The notes under the pieces: model-generated
Told to the model about the DNA's origin: nothing
The model's database searches: none
Seen by the model: only the letters and a program-made list of their open reading frames with translations
In this document: piece after piece, positions 50,297 to 59,078 of the stretch
Position numbering within the stretch: the first letter of the stretch is position 1
How the letters are laid out: each line of letters opens with the position of its first letter
Source: Pseudomonas viridiflava
GTDB taxonomy: Bacteria > Pseudomonadota > Gammaproteobacteria > Pseudomonadales > Pseudomonadaceae
Length of the DNA: 64,000 nucleotides
Direction of reading: 5' to 3'
NCBI RefSeq assembly: GCF_900582625.1
Contig: NZ_UTIQ01000241.1
Coordinates: forward strand, 868,001 to 932,000
Position numbers and translations under genes: made by a program

Positions 50297-52203
50297 GGCC
50301 GCTCGATCCCATGCTTGTGCAACTTGCGGTACAGCGTGTTACGGCTGATGCCCAATTGCTCGGCCGTGCGGCTCATGTGCCAGTGCTGCTGATTGAGCGT
50401 CGCCAGCAAGGTGCTGCGCTCGGCGGCGTTCAGCGGCGCCTCGGTCTGCAGGGTCGCCGGTCGTTGCCGCTGGCGCAGCTCAGCCGGTAACTCACTGAGG
50501 CTGATGCGCTCGCCCTCACACAAGGCCACCAGCGTGCGCAGCACATTGCGCAGCTGCCGAACGTTGCCGGGCCAGGCGTAATCGAGCAGCGCCTGGCGGG
50601 CGTCGGCGTCCAAACGCAGCGCAGCGCCTTGGCTTTCCTCAGCTAGCAAATGCGCCAGCAACTGCTCGCGGTCGCTACGCTCGCGCAACGGCGGCAGCGT
50701 TAGCACCAGGCCGTTGAGGCGGTAAAACAAGTCTTCGCGAAAACTGCCATTGGCCACGTGCTCGCCCAGCTCGCGGTGCGTGGCGCTTATTACGCGAACG
50801 TTCACCGCCTGCGCCGTGCCGCCGATGGGCACTACTTCGCGCTCTTCCAGTACCCGCAACAGGCGGGTTTGCATGGCCAGCGGCATGTCGCCGATTTCGT
50901 CGAGAAACAGGGTGCCGCCGTCGGCCTGTTGCAGCTTGCCGCTCATGCCTTCCTTGCGGGCGCCGGTAAAGCTGCCACCGCGATAACCAAACAGCTCGCT
51001 TTCAATCAGGCTTTCGGGAATGGCCGCGCAATTGAGCGCGACAAAGGCCTTGCCGGCGCGCGAACTGGTCTGGTGAATGGCTTTGGCGAACGCTTCTTTG
51101 CCGGTGCCGGTTTCGCCGTTGATTAGCAGCGGCACGTCGCGCTCGTAAACGCGCAAGGCGCGACGAAACTCGCGCTGCAAGGCCACATCGGCCACGCACA
51201 AGCTGGCAGGAATGTCGGCCGGCAATTGCTTGCTGGCCAAGCGGCTGATGGACGGGCTGAGGGCGCTCGGTTGGCTGCGCGCCACCCCGCGTAGTTGGGC
51301 GAACAAGGCGCGGCCATTGTGGGTGCGCAGCGGCCAACTGCTGGCAAGGTTGGCGCGGCCTAGCAACTCGTCCAGACGGCAATCAAAAAAGCTTTCCAAC
51401 GGCTTACCGATCAGGTTGCCGCGCTGGTCGCCGAGCAGGTTCATGGCGCTCTGGTTCACCGCGCTGATGCGCCCGTCACCGTCGAACGCCAGCAGGCCTT
51501 CGCTGAACAACCCAACGTATTCGGCCTGCACGTGGAAGCGCAGCAAATACTGGCCCTCGAAGCGCCGCAGGAAATAGCAGCTCTCGATCATCTTGGCCGA
51601 CAGGTTGACCAGCGCCATGGTGTGAAACTGGCTCTGGCGGGAAACGTCGGCGCGCGCCGACGACACGTCGAGCACGGCGAGCAGATCGCCCTGGCAGTCG
51701 AACACCGGACTGGCCGAGCAGGTGAGCCCGGTGTGCTGCCCGCGAAAGTGTTCGTCCTGGTGAATAGTCAGCGCCTGGCGTTCGATCAGGCAGGTGCCGA
51801 TGCCGTTGGTGCCCTCGCAGGCTTCGCTCCAGTCGGCGCCCAGCCACAGGCCGGCGCGCTCGAAACTTTTGCGCTCAGAGTTGCCGGTCACGCTGTTAAG
51901 AATGACGCCGCGCGCATCGGTGAGCAGCACGGCATGACCGGCGCCGGCCAGTTGCTGATAGAGGCTGGTCATCTCGCCGCTGGCAATCTCCAGCACCTGC
52001 TGCAACCGCTCGCGACGTTCCAGCACGCGCGCATGTTCCAGCACGGTGGGCGCCATGGTTTGGCCGGGATCGAGGTGATGGTCCTGCAGACAGCGCAGCC
52101 ACGAGCGGGCGATGGACGGGTCGGCGGCCGGCCCGTCGAATTGGGCTTTGCCTTGGGCCAGCGTCATCACCTGTTGGGTGTGACGGTTGAATTGACTCTG
52201 CAT
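50293..52203 (-). CDS. eatR: EatR, sigma-54-dependent activator of ethanolamine genes
   Basis: A 636-residue AcoR-like enhancer-binding protein. N-terminal GAF-like (about 60-215) and PAS-like (225-285) domains sense the signal. The AAA+ domain (310-545) has Walker A GETGTGKE, GSFTGA (a Ser variant of the sigma-54-contacting loop) and Walker B GGTLFLDEIGD. A Fis-type helix-turn-helix ends the protein (MSRTAEQLGISRNTLYRKLHKHG, cited in part). It is divergent from the ALDH gene, as PA4021 is in P. aeruginosa, where EatR responds to ethanolamine. Two sigma-54 promoters follow in the divergent operon. Confidence 0.88.
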   Translation of the reverse strand: MQSQFNRHTQQVMTLAQGKAQFDGPAADPSIARSWLRCLQDHHLDPGQTMAPTVLEHARVLERRERLQQVLEIASGEMTSLYQQLAGAGHAVLLTDARGVILNSVTGNSERKSFERAGLWLGADWSEACEGTNGIGTCLIERQALTIHQDEHFRGQHTGLTCSASPVFDCQGDLLAVLDVSSARADVSRQSQFHTMALVNLSAKMIESCYFLRRFEGQYLLRFHVQAEYVGLFSEGLLAFDGDGRISAVNQSAMNLLGDQRGNLIGKPLESFFDCRLDELLGRANLASSWPLRTHNGRALFAQLRGVARSQPSALSPSISRLASKQLPADIPASLCVADVALQREFRRALRVYERDVPLLINGETGTGKEAFAKAIHQTSSRAGKAFVALNCAAIPESLIESELFGYRGGSFTGARKEGMSGKLQQADGGTLFLDEIGDMPLAMQTRLLRVLEEREVVPIGGTAQAVNVRVISATHRELGEHVANGSFREDLFYRLNGLVLTLPPLRERSDREQLLAHLLAEESQGAALRLDADARQALLDYAWPGNVRQLRNVLRTLVALCEGERISLSELPAELRQRQRPATLQTEAPLNAAERSTLLATLNQQHWHMSRTAEQLGISRNTLYRKLHKHGIERP

Positions 52204-52455
52204 TGTTATTGTTCTCCGCAGTGTGCGCTTGGCTGGTTATCGAGCGGTTTGCCGTTTCGAGCGCCAAGGCCGCGCTGAGCATAGCCTGCCCGCCGCGCGG
52301 CGGCTGTACCAAGAATGGGACAAACTGTCACCGCCGCTGTTGCATATCCGCCCGCTCATTAACCAATCGCGCCAAAGCCCCGGCGCAGAGCGGCCGCCAA
52401 TCCGCTGTCAGCCGCCATTCGGGCGTTTTCAATGAGGCCTGGCTCAGGGCTTGCT
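52204..52455 (+). promoter_or_regulatory. Divergent eatR-ALDH control region with sigma-54 promoter
   Basis: This is most of a 318-base gap. TGGCTCAGGGCTTGC at 52440-52454 has the invariant GG-N10-GC spacing of a -24/-12 promoter and lies about 70 bases before the ALDH ATG. GACA-AAC-TGTC at 52319-52329 is an inverted repeat about 110 bases further upstream, where an enhancer would sit. EatR binding to it is inferred. No promoter was recognised for eatR itself. Confidence 0.75.
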
Positions 52456-52521
52456 CTACGCTTAACCCAGCGCAATCGAACGCGCTTCCTAAAAGCACAA
52501 AAAAGCCAGGAGAACTTCACC

Positions 52522-54042
52522 ATGCAATACGCACATCCGGGCACCAGCGGCGCCATCGTTTCCTTCAAGAGCCGCTACGGCAACTACATCAACGGTGAGT
52601 TCGTGGCCCCGGTAAAAGGCCAGTACTTCACCAATACTTCGCCGGTTAACGGCAAGCCTATCGCCGAATTCCCCCGCTCCACTGCCGAAGACATCGACAA
52701 AGCCCTCGACGCCGCCCACGCCGCCGCAGACGCCTGGGGCAAAACCTCAGCGCAAGACCGCGCGCTGGTGCTGCTGAAAATCGCCGACCGCATCGAAGCC
52801 AACCTCGAAGTGCTGGCCGTCACCGAAACCTGGGACAACGGCAAAGCCGTGCGCGAAACCCTGAACGCTGACATTCCATTGGCTGCCGACCATTTCCGCT
52901 ACTTCGCCGGCTGCCTGCGCGCGCAGGAAGGTTCGGCGGCAGAAATCACCGAACACACTGTGGCGTACCACATTCACGAACCGCTGGGCGTGGTCGGGCA
53001 GATCATTCCGTGGAACTTCCCCCTATTAATGGCCGCCTGGAAACTCGCCCCGGCACTCGCCGCAGGCAACTGCGTGGTGCTCAAGCCCGCCGAGCAAACC
53101 CCGCTGGGCATTTGCGTGCTGCTGGAACTGGTTGGCGACTTGCTGCCACCGGGCGTACTCAATGTGGTGCAAGGCTTTGGCAAGGAAGCAGGCGAGGCGC
53201 TGGCAACCAGCAAACGCATCGCCAAAATCGCCTTCACCGGCTCGACGCCTGTGGGCTCGCACATCATGAAATGCGCGGCGGAAAACATTATTCCGAGCAC
53301 CGTGGAGCTGGGCGGCAAGAGCCCGAATATCTTCTTCGAAGACATCATGCAGGCCGAGCCGAGCTTTATCGAAAAGGCCGCTGAAGGCTTGGTGCTGGCG
53401 TTCTTCAACCAGGGCGAAGTGTGCACCTGCCCGTCGCGCGCACTGGTGCAGGAGTCGATCTATCCGGCCTTCATGCAGGAAGTGATGAAGAAGATCAGCC
53501 AGATCAAACGTGGCGACCCGCTGGACACCGACACCATGGTCGGCGCCCAGGCCTCGGAGCAGCAATTCGACAAGATTCTTTCGTACCTGGAAATCGCCAA
53601 AAGCGAAGGGGCAGAGCTGCTGACCGGCGGCAAGGTGGAGCAACTGTCGGGCGACCTGTCGTCGGGCTATTACATCCAGCCGACCCTGCTCAAGGGCAAC
53701 AACAAAATGCGCGTGTTCCAAGAGGAAATCTTTGGCCCGGTGGTGAGCGTTACCACCTTCAAAGATGAAGCCGAAGCGCTGGCGATTGCCAACGACACTG
53801 AGTTCGGCCTGGGTGCGGGTTTGTGGACGCGCGACATCAACCGCGCCTATCGCGTAGGCCGGGCCATCAAGGCGGGGCGCGTGTGGACCAACTGCTACCA
53901 CTTGTATCCGGCGCATGCGGCGTTTGGCGGCTACAAGAAATCCGGCGTGGGGCGCGAGACGCACAAGATGATGTTGGACCACTACCAGCAGACCAAGAAT
54001 TTGCTGGTGAGCTACGACATTAATCCGTTGGGGTTTTTCTAA
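52522..54042 (+). CDS. Aldehyde dehydrogenase of ethanolamine catabolism
   Basis: A 506-residue NAD-dependent aldehyde dehydrogenase of the ExaC/acetaldehyde type. The catalytic Cys301 lies in NQGEVCTCPSR and the general base Glu in VELGGKSPNIFF. IPWNFPLLM and GFGKEAGEAL bind the cofactor. It begins MQYAHPGTSGA after CAGGAG at 52522. It oxidises the acetaldehyde released by EutBC to acetate. It is the first gene of the sigma-54-controlled group and is followed by a repeat before eat. Confidence 0.93.
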   Translation: MQYAHPGTSGAIVSFKSRYGNYINGEFVAPVKGQYFTNTSPVNGKPIAEFPRSTAEDIDKALDAAHAAADAWGKTSAQDRALVLLKIADRIEANLEVLAVTETWDNGKAVRETLNADIPLAADHFRYFAGCLRAQEGSAAEITEHTVAYHIHEPLGVVGQIIPWNFPLLMAAWKLAPALAAGNCVVLKPAEQTPLGICVLLELVGDLLPPGVLNVVQGFGKEAGEALATSKRIAKIAFTGSTPVGSHIMKCAAENIIPSTVELGGKSPNIFFEDIMQAEPSFIEKAAEGLVLAFFNQGEVCTCPSRALVQESIYPAFMQEVMKKISQIKRGDPLDTDTMVGAQASEQQFDKILSYLEIAKSEGAELLTGGKVEQLSGDLSSGYYIQPTLLKGNNKMRVFQEEIFGPVVSVTTFKDEAEALAIANDTEFGLGAGLWTRDINRAYRVGRAIKAGRVWTNCYHLYPAHAAFGGYKKSGVGRETHKMMLDHYQQTKNLLVSYDINPLGFF

Positions 54043-54055
54043 GAGGCTGAACGGC

Positions 54056-54174
54056 CCCTCACCCCCAGCCCCTCTCCCGCAAGCGGGCTAGGGGAGCCAG
54101 TTCGCGTTTTGCCTGTAAACACCGATCTGCTCCCTCTCCCTCTCCCGCTCGCGGGAGAGGGTTGGGGTGAGGGT
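54056..54174. repeat. CCCTC/GAGGG-type repeat pair between ALDH and eat
   Basis: Outer arms CTCACCCCCAGCCCCTCTCC and GGAGAGGGTTGGGGTGAG face each other across the block. Inside lie hairpins CTCTCCCGC/GCGGG and CTCTCCCGC/GCGGGAGAG. It is the same family as 1476-1582. It fills much of the 340-base gap before eat and may end the ALDH transcript. Positions 54175-54296 are rich in A and C and show nothing else. Confidence 0.8.
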
Positions 54175-54297
54175 GCTTTTGCTGCACCATTTCCGCGCCC
54201 CACCACCCCTGCCTAAACCACCGACCCACCAGTCACTTCCACGCAAAAACCAAAAACGACCCACACCCTTTCCAAACGCGACCTTTTCCCACCGCGC

Positions 54298-54332
54298 CGC
54301 AACATTTTGTTGCGCCTGGCATGGCCGTTGCG
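54298..54332 (+). promoter_or_regulatory. Sigma-54 promoter of eat, with an adjacent palindrome
   Basis: TGGCATGGCCGTTGCG (54317-54332) is close to the -24/-12 consensus TGGCACG-N4-TTGC, with exact GG-N10-GC spacing. It lies 50 bases before the eat ATG. The perfect inverted repeat CGCAACA-TTT-TGTTGCG (54298-54314) ends two bases before it. This gives the permease its own regulated promoter. Confidence 0.8.
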
Positions 54333-54382
54333 TGATGGCACCTGTCTTTCTGAACGGTTCACCACTCAGGGCGGGTCCATAC

Positions 54383-55753
54383 ATGACTACAACAACACAA
54401 CTAAAACCCACGCTTGGCACCCTGCATTTATGGGGCATTGCCGTAGGCCTGGTGATTTCCGGCGAGTACTTTGGCTGGAGCTATGGCTGGGGCACCGCTG
54501 GCACGTTGGGCTTTCTCGTCACCGCATTGATGGTGGCGGCGATGTACACCTGTTTTATCTTCAGCTTCACCGAACTGACCACCGCCATTCCCCACGCCGG
54601 CGGCCCGTTCGCGTACAGCCGTCGTGCCTTCGGCGAGAAGGCCGGGTTGATTGCCGGCCTGGCCACGCTGATCGAGTTCGTGTTCGCGCCACCCGCCATT
54701 GCCATGGCTATCGGTGCTTACCTGAACGTGCAGTTCCCGGCACTGGACCCCAAGCACGCCGCCGTCGGCGCGTACTTTGTGTTTATGACCTTGAACATTC
54801 TCGGCGTGCGCATCGCCGCCACCTTCGAGCTGGTGGTCACCGTGCTCGCCGTGGCTGAACTGCTGGTGTTTATGGGCGTTGTGGCGCCGGGCTTCAGCTT
54901 CAGTAACTTCGTGCTCAACGGCTGGTCTGGCCAGAACGAGTTCAGCGCGGCGTCGATTTCCGGCATCTTCGCGGCCATTCCGTTTGCCATCTGGTTCTTC
55001 CTGGCCATCGAAGGCGCGGCCATGGCGGCCGAGGAAGCGAAAGACCCGAAACGCACCATCCCTAAAGCCTATATCAGCGGCATTCTGACCCTGGTGTTCC
55101 TGGCCGTGGGCGTGATGATTATGGCCGGTGGCGTAGGCGACTGGACCAAGCTGTCCGGCATCAACGACCCGCTGCCTCAAGCGATGAAAGCCGTGGTCGG
55201 GGAAAACTCCGGCTGGATGCACATGCTGGTGTGGATCGGCCTGTTCGGCCTGGTGGCGAGCTTCCACGGCATCATCCTCGGTTACTCCCGTCAGTTCTTC
55301 GCCCTGGCCCGCGCTGGCTACTTGCCTAAAGGCCTGGCGAAACTGTCGCGCTTCCAGACACCGCACCGCGCCATCATCGTCGGCGGCCTGGTGGGCATCG
55401 CCGCGATCTACAGCGACGGCCTGATCAACTTGCAGGGCATGAGCCTGACTGCCGCGATGATCACCATGTCGGTGTTCGGCGCCATCGTGATGTACATCAT
55501 CAGCATGCTCAGCCTGTTCAAGCTGCGTAAATCCGAGCCGAACCTGGAGCGCACGTTCCGCGCGCCGGGCTATCCGATCATCCCAGGCATTGCCCTGGCG
55601 CTGGCATTGGTGTGTCTGGTGGCGATGGCCTACTTCAACCCCACCATTGGCTTGATCTTCCTGGGCTTCATGGCGGTGGGCTTCGTTTACTTCCTGTTGA
55701 CCGCTACCCAGCGCGCCAACGCGCCAGCAGACGCCATGCTCAACGGCGCCTGA
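54383..55753 (+). CDS. eat: Ethanolamine permease
   Basis: A 456-residue transporter of the APC amino-acid permease superfamily with about 12 helices. WGIAVGLVISGEYFGWSYGW in the first helix is typical of Eat and is shown in part; ELTTAIPHAGGPFAYSRRAFG follows. IEGAAMAAEEAKDPKRTIPK is the family motif after helix 6. It imports ethanolamine for EutBC. The ATG at 54383 starts MTTTTQLKPTLG. A terminator-like hairpin follows before eutB. Confidence 0.93.
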   Translation: MTTTTQLKPTLGTLHLWGIAVGLVISGEYFGWSYGWGTAGTLGFLVTALMVAAMYTCFIFSFTELTTAIPHAGGPFAYSRRAFGEKAGLIAGLATLIEFVFAPPAIAMAIGAYLNVQFPALDPKHAAVGAYFVFMTLNILGVRIAATFELVVTVLAVAELLVFMGVVAPGFSFSNFVLNGWSGQNEFSAASISGIFAAIPFAIWFFLAIEGAAMAAEEAKDPKRTIPKAYISGILTLVFLAVGVMIMAGGVGDWTKLSGINDPLPQAMKAVVGENSGWMHMLVWIGLFGLVASFHGIILGYSRQFFALARAGYLPKGLAKLSRFQTPHRAIIVGGLVGIAAIYSDGLINLQGMSLTAAMITMSVFGAIVMYIISMLSLFKLRKSEPNLERTFRAPGYPIIPGIALALALVCLVAMAYFNPTIGLIFLGFMAVGFVYFLLTATQRANAPADAMLNGA

Positions 55754-55779
55754 TCGCGGTCGTTATCCATTGTCTGACC

Positions 55780-55806
55780 TGGGCCCGCATTGCGGGCCCA
55801 TTCTTT
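55780..55806 (+). terminator. Terminator-like hairpin between eat and eutB
   Basis: TGGGCCCGCA pairs perfectly with TGCGGGCCCA, followed by TTCTTT. It lies 27 bases after the eat stop and suggests reduced read-through into eutBC or a separate promoter in 55807-55942. Confidence 0.8.
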
Positions 55807-55942
55807 GCAGCGCTCTTCGAAGCACGAAAAGTGAATCAAGACTCCATCTGCGATGTTCTGACCGACTAAGGTTTCAGAACACTCATGTTTTAAAACCAAG
55901 CACATGGCAAATGGACTTTTGCAGCCACAAGAAGGAGTGCCT

Positions 55943-57337
55943 ATGGCCAGTTTTTCCCACGCAGTGGGCAACGAAACCTATCGGTTCGACAGCCTCAAGG
56001 AAGTAATGGCCAAGGCCAGCCCCGCGCGCTCGGGCGACTACCTGGCTGAAGTTGCGGCCAGCAACGACGGCGAGCGCGTCGCCGCGCAAATGGCCCTGGC
56101 CGATATCCCGCTCAAACACTTTCTCGATGAAGCGCTGATTCCCTATGAACAGGACGAAGTCACCCGCCTGATCATCGACACCCACGACGCCCTCGCCTTC
56201 GCGCCGGTCAGCCACCTGACCGTGGGCGGTTTTCGCGACTGGCTGCTGAGCGACCACGCCAACGAGAACAGCCTGCGCGCCCTGGCGCCGGGGCTGACGC
56301 CAGAGATGGCGGCGGCGGTGTCGAAAATCATGCGTGTGCAGGATTTGGTGTTGGTGGCGCAGAAGATCCGCGTGGTCACGCAATTTCGCGGCACGCTGGG
56401 TTTGCAGGGGCGTTTGTCCACCCGCTTGCAGCCCAACCACCCCACTGACGAGCCCGCCGGCATTGCCGCGAGCATTCTCGACGGCCTGCTCTACGGCAAC
56501 GGCGACGCCATGATCGGCATCAACCCGGCCACCGACAGCATCGCCTCGATCTGCGCCATGTTGGAAATGCTCGACGCCATCATTCAGCGCTACGAAATTC
56601 CCACCCAGGCCTGCGTGCTCACCCACGTCACCACCTCGATTGCCGCCATCGAACGCGGCGTGCCGCTGGACCTGGTGTTCCAGTCCATCGCCGGCACCGA
56701 AGCGGCCAACGCCAGTTTCGGCATCAGCCTGAACGTCCTGCAAGAAGGTTACGAAGCGGGGCTGAGCCTCAAGCGCGGCACGCTGGGCAATAACCTGATG
56801 TATTTCGAAACCGGCCAGGGCAGCGCGCTTTCGGCCAACGCACACCACGGCGTCGACCAGCAAACCTGCGAAGCCCGCGCCTACGCGGTGGCGCGACATT
56901 TCAAACCGTTTCTGGTCAACACCGTGGTCGGCTTTATCGGCCCGGAGTACCTGTACAACGGCAAGCAGATCATTCGCGCCGGGCTGGAAGATCACTTCTG
57001 CGGCAAGCTGCTGGGCGTGCCGATGGGTTGCGACATTTGCTACACCAACCACGCCGAAGCCGATCAGGACGACATGGACACGCTGCTGACCTTGCTGGGC
57101 GTGGCGGGCATCAACTTCATCATGGGCATTCCGGGCTCGGACGACATCATGCTCAATTACCAAACCACCTCGTTTCACGACGCGCTCTATGCCCGGCAAA
57201 CCCTGGGCCTGCGCCCCGCGCCGGAGTTCGAAGCCTGGCTGCAACGCATGGGCATCTTCACCCAGGCCGATGGCCGCGTGCGCTTCGGCGAACAGCTGCC
57301 CGCAGCGTTTCGCCAAGCATTGGCGCAGTTGAATTAA
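55943..57337 (+). CDS. eutB: Ethanolamine ammonia-lyase large subunit
   Basis: The 464-residue alpha subunit of the adenosylcobalamin-dependent lyase that splits ethanolamine into acetaldehyde and ammonia. ANEKRSG-like substrate residues are in SGDYLAEVAA, RLSTRLQPNHPTDEPAG, GDAMIGINPATDS and HGVDQQTCEARAYAVAR, each cited in part. GAAGGAG precedes the ATG at 55943. A perfect REP hairpin separates it from eutC. B12 supply fits the btuB/btuF genes in this window. No eutA reactivase was found nearby. Confidence 0.96.
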   Translation: MASFSHAVGNETYRFDSLKEVMAKASPARSGDYLAEVAASNDGERVAAQMALADIPLKHFLDEALIPYEQDEVTRLIIDTHDALAFAPVSHLTVGGFRDWLLSDHANENSLRALAPGLTPEMAAAVSKIMRVQDLVLVAQKIRVVTQFRGTLGLQGRLSTRLQPNHPTDEPAGIAASILDGLLYGNGDAMIGINPATDSIASICAMLEMLDAIIQRYEIPTQACVLTHVTTSIAAIERGVPLDLVFQSIAGTEAANASFGISLNVLQEGYEAGLSLKRGTLGNNLMYFETGQGSALSANAHHGVDQQTCEARAYAVARHFKPFLVNTVVGFIGPEYLYNGKQIIRAGLEDHFCGKLLGVPMGCDICYTNHAEADQDDMDTLLTLLGVAGINFIMGIPGSDDIMLNYQTTSFHDALYARQTLGLRPAPEFEAWLQRMGIFTQADGRVRFGEQLPAAFRQALAQLN

Positions 57338-57348
57338 TTTCCGCCCCA

Positions 57349-57417
57349 CCTGTGGGAGAGGCTTCAGCCTCGATGTTTCTGCTTTAAGAGCATCGAGGCT
57401 GAAGCCTCTCCCACAGG
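57349..57417 (+). repeat. Perfect 27-base REP hairpin inside the eutBC operon
   Basis: Arms 57349-57375 and 57391-57417 are fully complementary, with a 15-base loop. It is a variant of the REP unit (AGGCTTCAGCCT core). It ends 17 bases before the eutC ATG, so it may modulate the EutB:EutC ratio or protect the eutB message. Confidence 0.9.
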
Positions 57418-57434
57418 TCGCGTAAGGACGAACG

Positions 57435-58262
57435 ATGGAAAACGAAATCACCGGCAGCATCGACAACCCCTGGCAAGAGCTACGCCGCCTCACGCCCGCG
57501 CGCATCGCCTTGGGCCGCGCCGGCACCAGCCTGCCAACCCGTGCGCAACTCGATTTCCAATTCGCCCACGCCCAGGCGCGCGATGCCGTGCACCTGCCGT
57601 TCGACCACGCCGTCCTCAGCGCGCAACTGGCCGAACGTGGGCGCGACACGCTACTGCTGCACAGCGCCGCCGCCGACCGCCACAGTTACCTGCAACGGCC
57701 AGACCTGGGCCGTAAGCTCAACGAGGAATCGGCGCAAGCCTTGCGCGACTATGCCCAGGCCAACCCCGGCGGCGTTGACCTGGCAATCGTGATCGCCGAT
57801 GGCCTCTCCGCCTTGGCGGTGCATCGCCATAGCCTGCCGTTTTTGCAGCGTTTTGAAGAACAGGCGGCGGCCGATAACTGGAGCCTGTCGCCGGTGGTGC
57901 TGGTGGAACAGGGACGCGTGGCGGTGGCCGACGAAGTGGGGCAGCTGCTGGGCGCCAAGATGGTGGTGATTCTAATCGGCGAACGGCCGGGGTTGAGCTC
58001 GCCCGACAGCCTGGGCCTGTACTTCACCTATGCGCCCAAGGTGGGTTTGACCGATGCCTACCGCAACTGCATTTCCAATGTGCGCCTCGAAGGCCTGAGT
58101 TATGGCATGGCGGCCCATCGCTTGCTGTACTTGATGCGCGAGGCGTGTCGGCGGCAGTTGTCTGGCGTGCACCTTAAGGACGAAGCCGAAGTGCACAGCC
58201 TGGATTCGGAAAACCCTCAGGACATGCGCCACAACTTCTTACTCGACGCACCGAAGTCATAA
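57435..58262 (+). CDS. eutC: Ethanolamine ammonia-lyase small subunit
   Basis: The 275-residue beta subunit that shares the cobalamin-binding site with EutB. ARIALGRAGTSLPT, FAHAQARDAVHLPFD, IVIADGLSALAV and GERPGLSSPDSLGLYFTYAP are family hallmarks, cited in part. AAGGA lies eight bases before the ATG. It is the last gene of the ethanolamine group. The overall set here is EatR, ALDH, Eat, EutB, EutC, without microcompartment genes. Confidence 0.96.
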   Translation: MENEITGSIDNPWQELRRLTPARIALGRAGTSLPTRAQLDFQFAHAQARDAVHLPFDHAVLSAQLAERGRDTLLLHSAAADRHSYLQRPDLGRKLNEESAQALRDYAQANPGGVDLAIVIADGLSALAVHRHSLPFLQRFEEQAAADNWSLSPVVLVEQGRVAVADEVGQLLGAKMVVILIGERPGLSSPDSLGLYFTYAPKVGLTDAYRNCISNVRLEGLSYGMAAHRLLYLMREACRRQLSGVHLKDEAEVHSLDSENPQDMRHNFLLDAPKS

Positions 58263-58388
58263 CCGTCACCGTCAGATTCAAACGCTTGCTTGGATTGCGC
58301 TTTCTAGCCACCACAGGCAGCATCTCCGCAACCCTGGCCGTGCCCCGCGCCGCCAGCGCAGCCCTTATTCATTGCAGTCGAGGCCACC

Positions 58389-58844
58389 ATGCGCATTGTC
58401 CAAGCCACTCTGGAACACCTGGATCTGTTGACGCCGCTGTTCGTCAAATACCGCGAGTTCTATGGTGAGCTGCCGTTCCCGGACTCCTCGCGCAAATTTC
58501 TGGAAGTGCGCCTGCGCCGCAAGGAGTCGGTGATTTACCTGGCCCTGGCGGACGACGAAGACAAGCTGATGGGCTTCTGCCAGCTGTACCCGAGCTATTC
58601 CTCGCTGTCGCTCAAACGTGTGTGGATTCTCAACGACATCTATGTGGCCGAAGACGCGCGCCGGCAGTTGGTGGCGGATCGTCTGCTGCAAACGGCGAAG
58701 AAAATGGCCAAGGAAACCAACGCCGTGCGCATGCGCGTGTCCACCAGCAGCAACAACGAGGTGGCGCAGAAGGTGTACGAGTCCATCGGTTTTCGCGAAG
58801 ACAGCCAATTCAAAAACTACGTGCTGCCCATCAACAGCGACTGA
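58389..58844 (+). CDS. GNAT-family N-acetyltransferase
   Basis: A 151-residue acetyltransferase. The acetyl-CoA loop is YVAEDARRQLVADRLL, a variant of the usual Q/RxxGxG/A without the central Gly. LNDIYVAEDARR and VYESIGFREDSQFKNYVLP are the last conserved parts. The substrate is unknown. An equivalent gene follows eutC in P. aeruginosa. It lies 126 bases after eutC and may be separate from it. Confidence 0.85.
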   Translation: MRIVQATLEHLDLLTPLFVKYREFYGELPFPDSSRKFLEVRLRRKESVIYLALADDEDKLMGFCQLYPSYSSLSLKRVWILNDIYVAEDARRQLVADRLLQTAKKMAKETNAVRMRVSTSSNNEVAQKVYESIGFREDSQFKNYVLPINSD

Positions 58845-59078
58845 CTTAAACCGTTCATACGGCCGCGCTAGGCTCAAGCGCGGCGTCAAGCGTGGGCGCT
58901 TCAGCGCGGGGCGCACCATCGCAGGGCAGTGAATTAGGCGGGTTGGCCATCGGTCGTTTCGACGGACATCTGTTGCAACAAACTGCAGCGCGACCCCCAG
59001 ACCTTGCTCTTATAATGCCGACCGACCTACCGGCTATCGAACGCCAGTGCTCTTTTCCCTCAGCGCAATAGGCGTCAT

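Noticed and set aside
55913..55933. A TGGCA...TTGCA pair before eutB resembling a sigma-54 promoter
   Set aside because: The GG to GC spacing is 13 instead of the required 10 bases.
55883..57649. A 588-codon open frame on the minus strand across eutB
   Set aside because: It is antisense to the fully conserved eutB. Its composition is that expected from reading GC-biased codons backwards, and no domain is recognisable.
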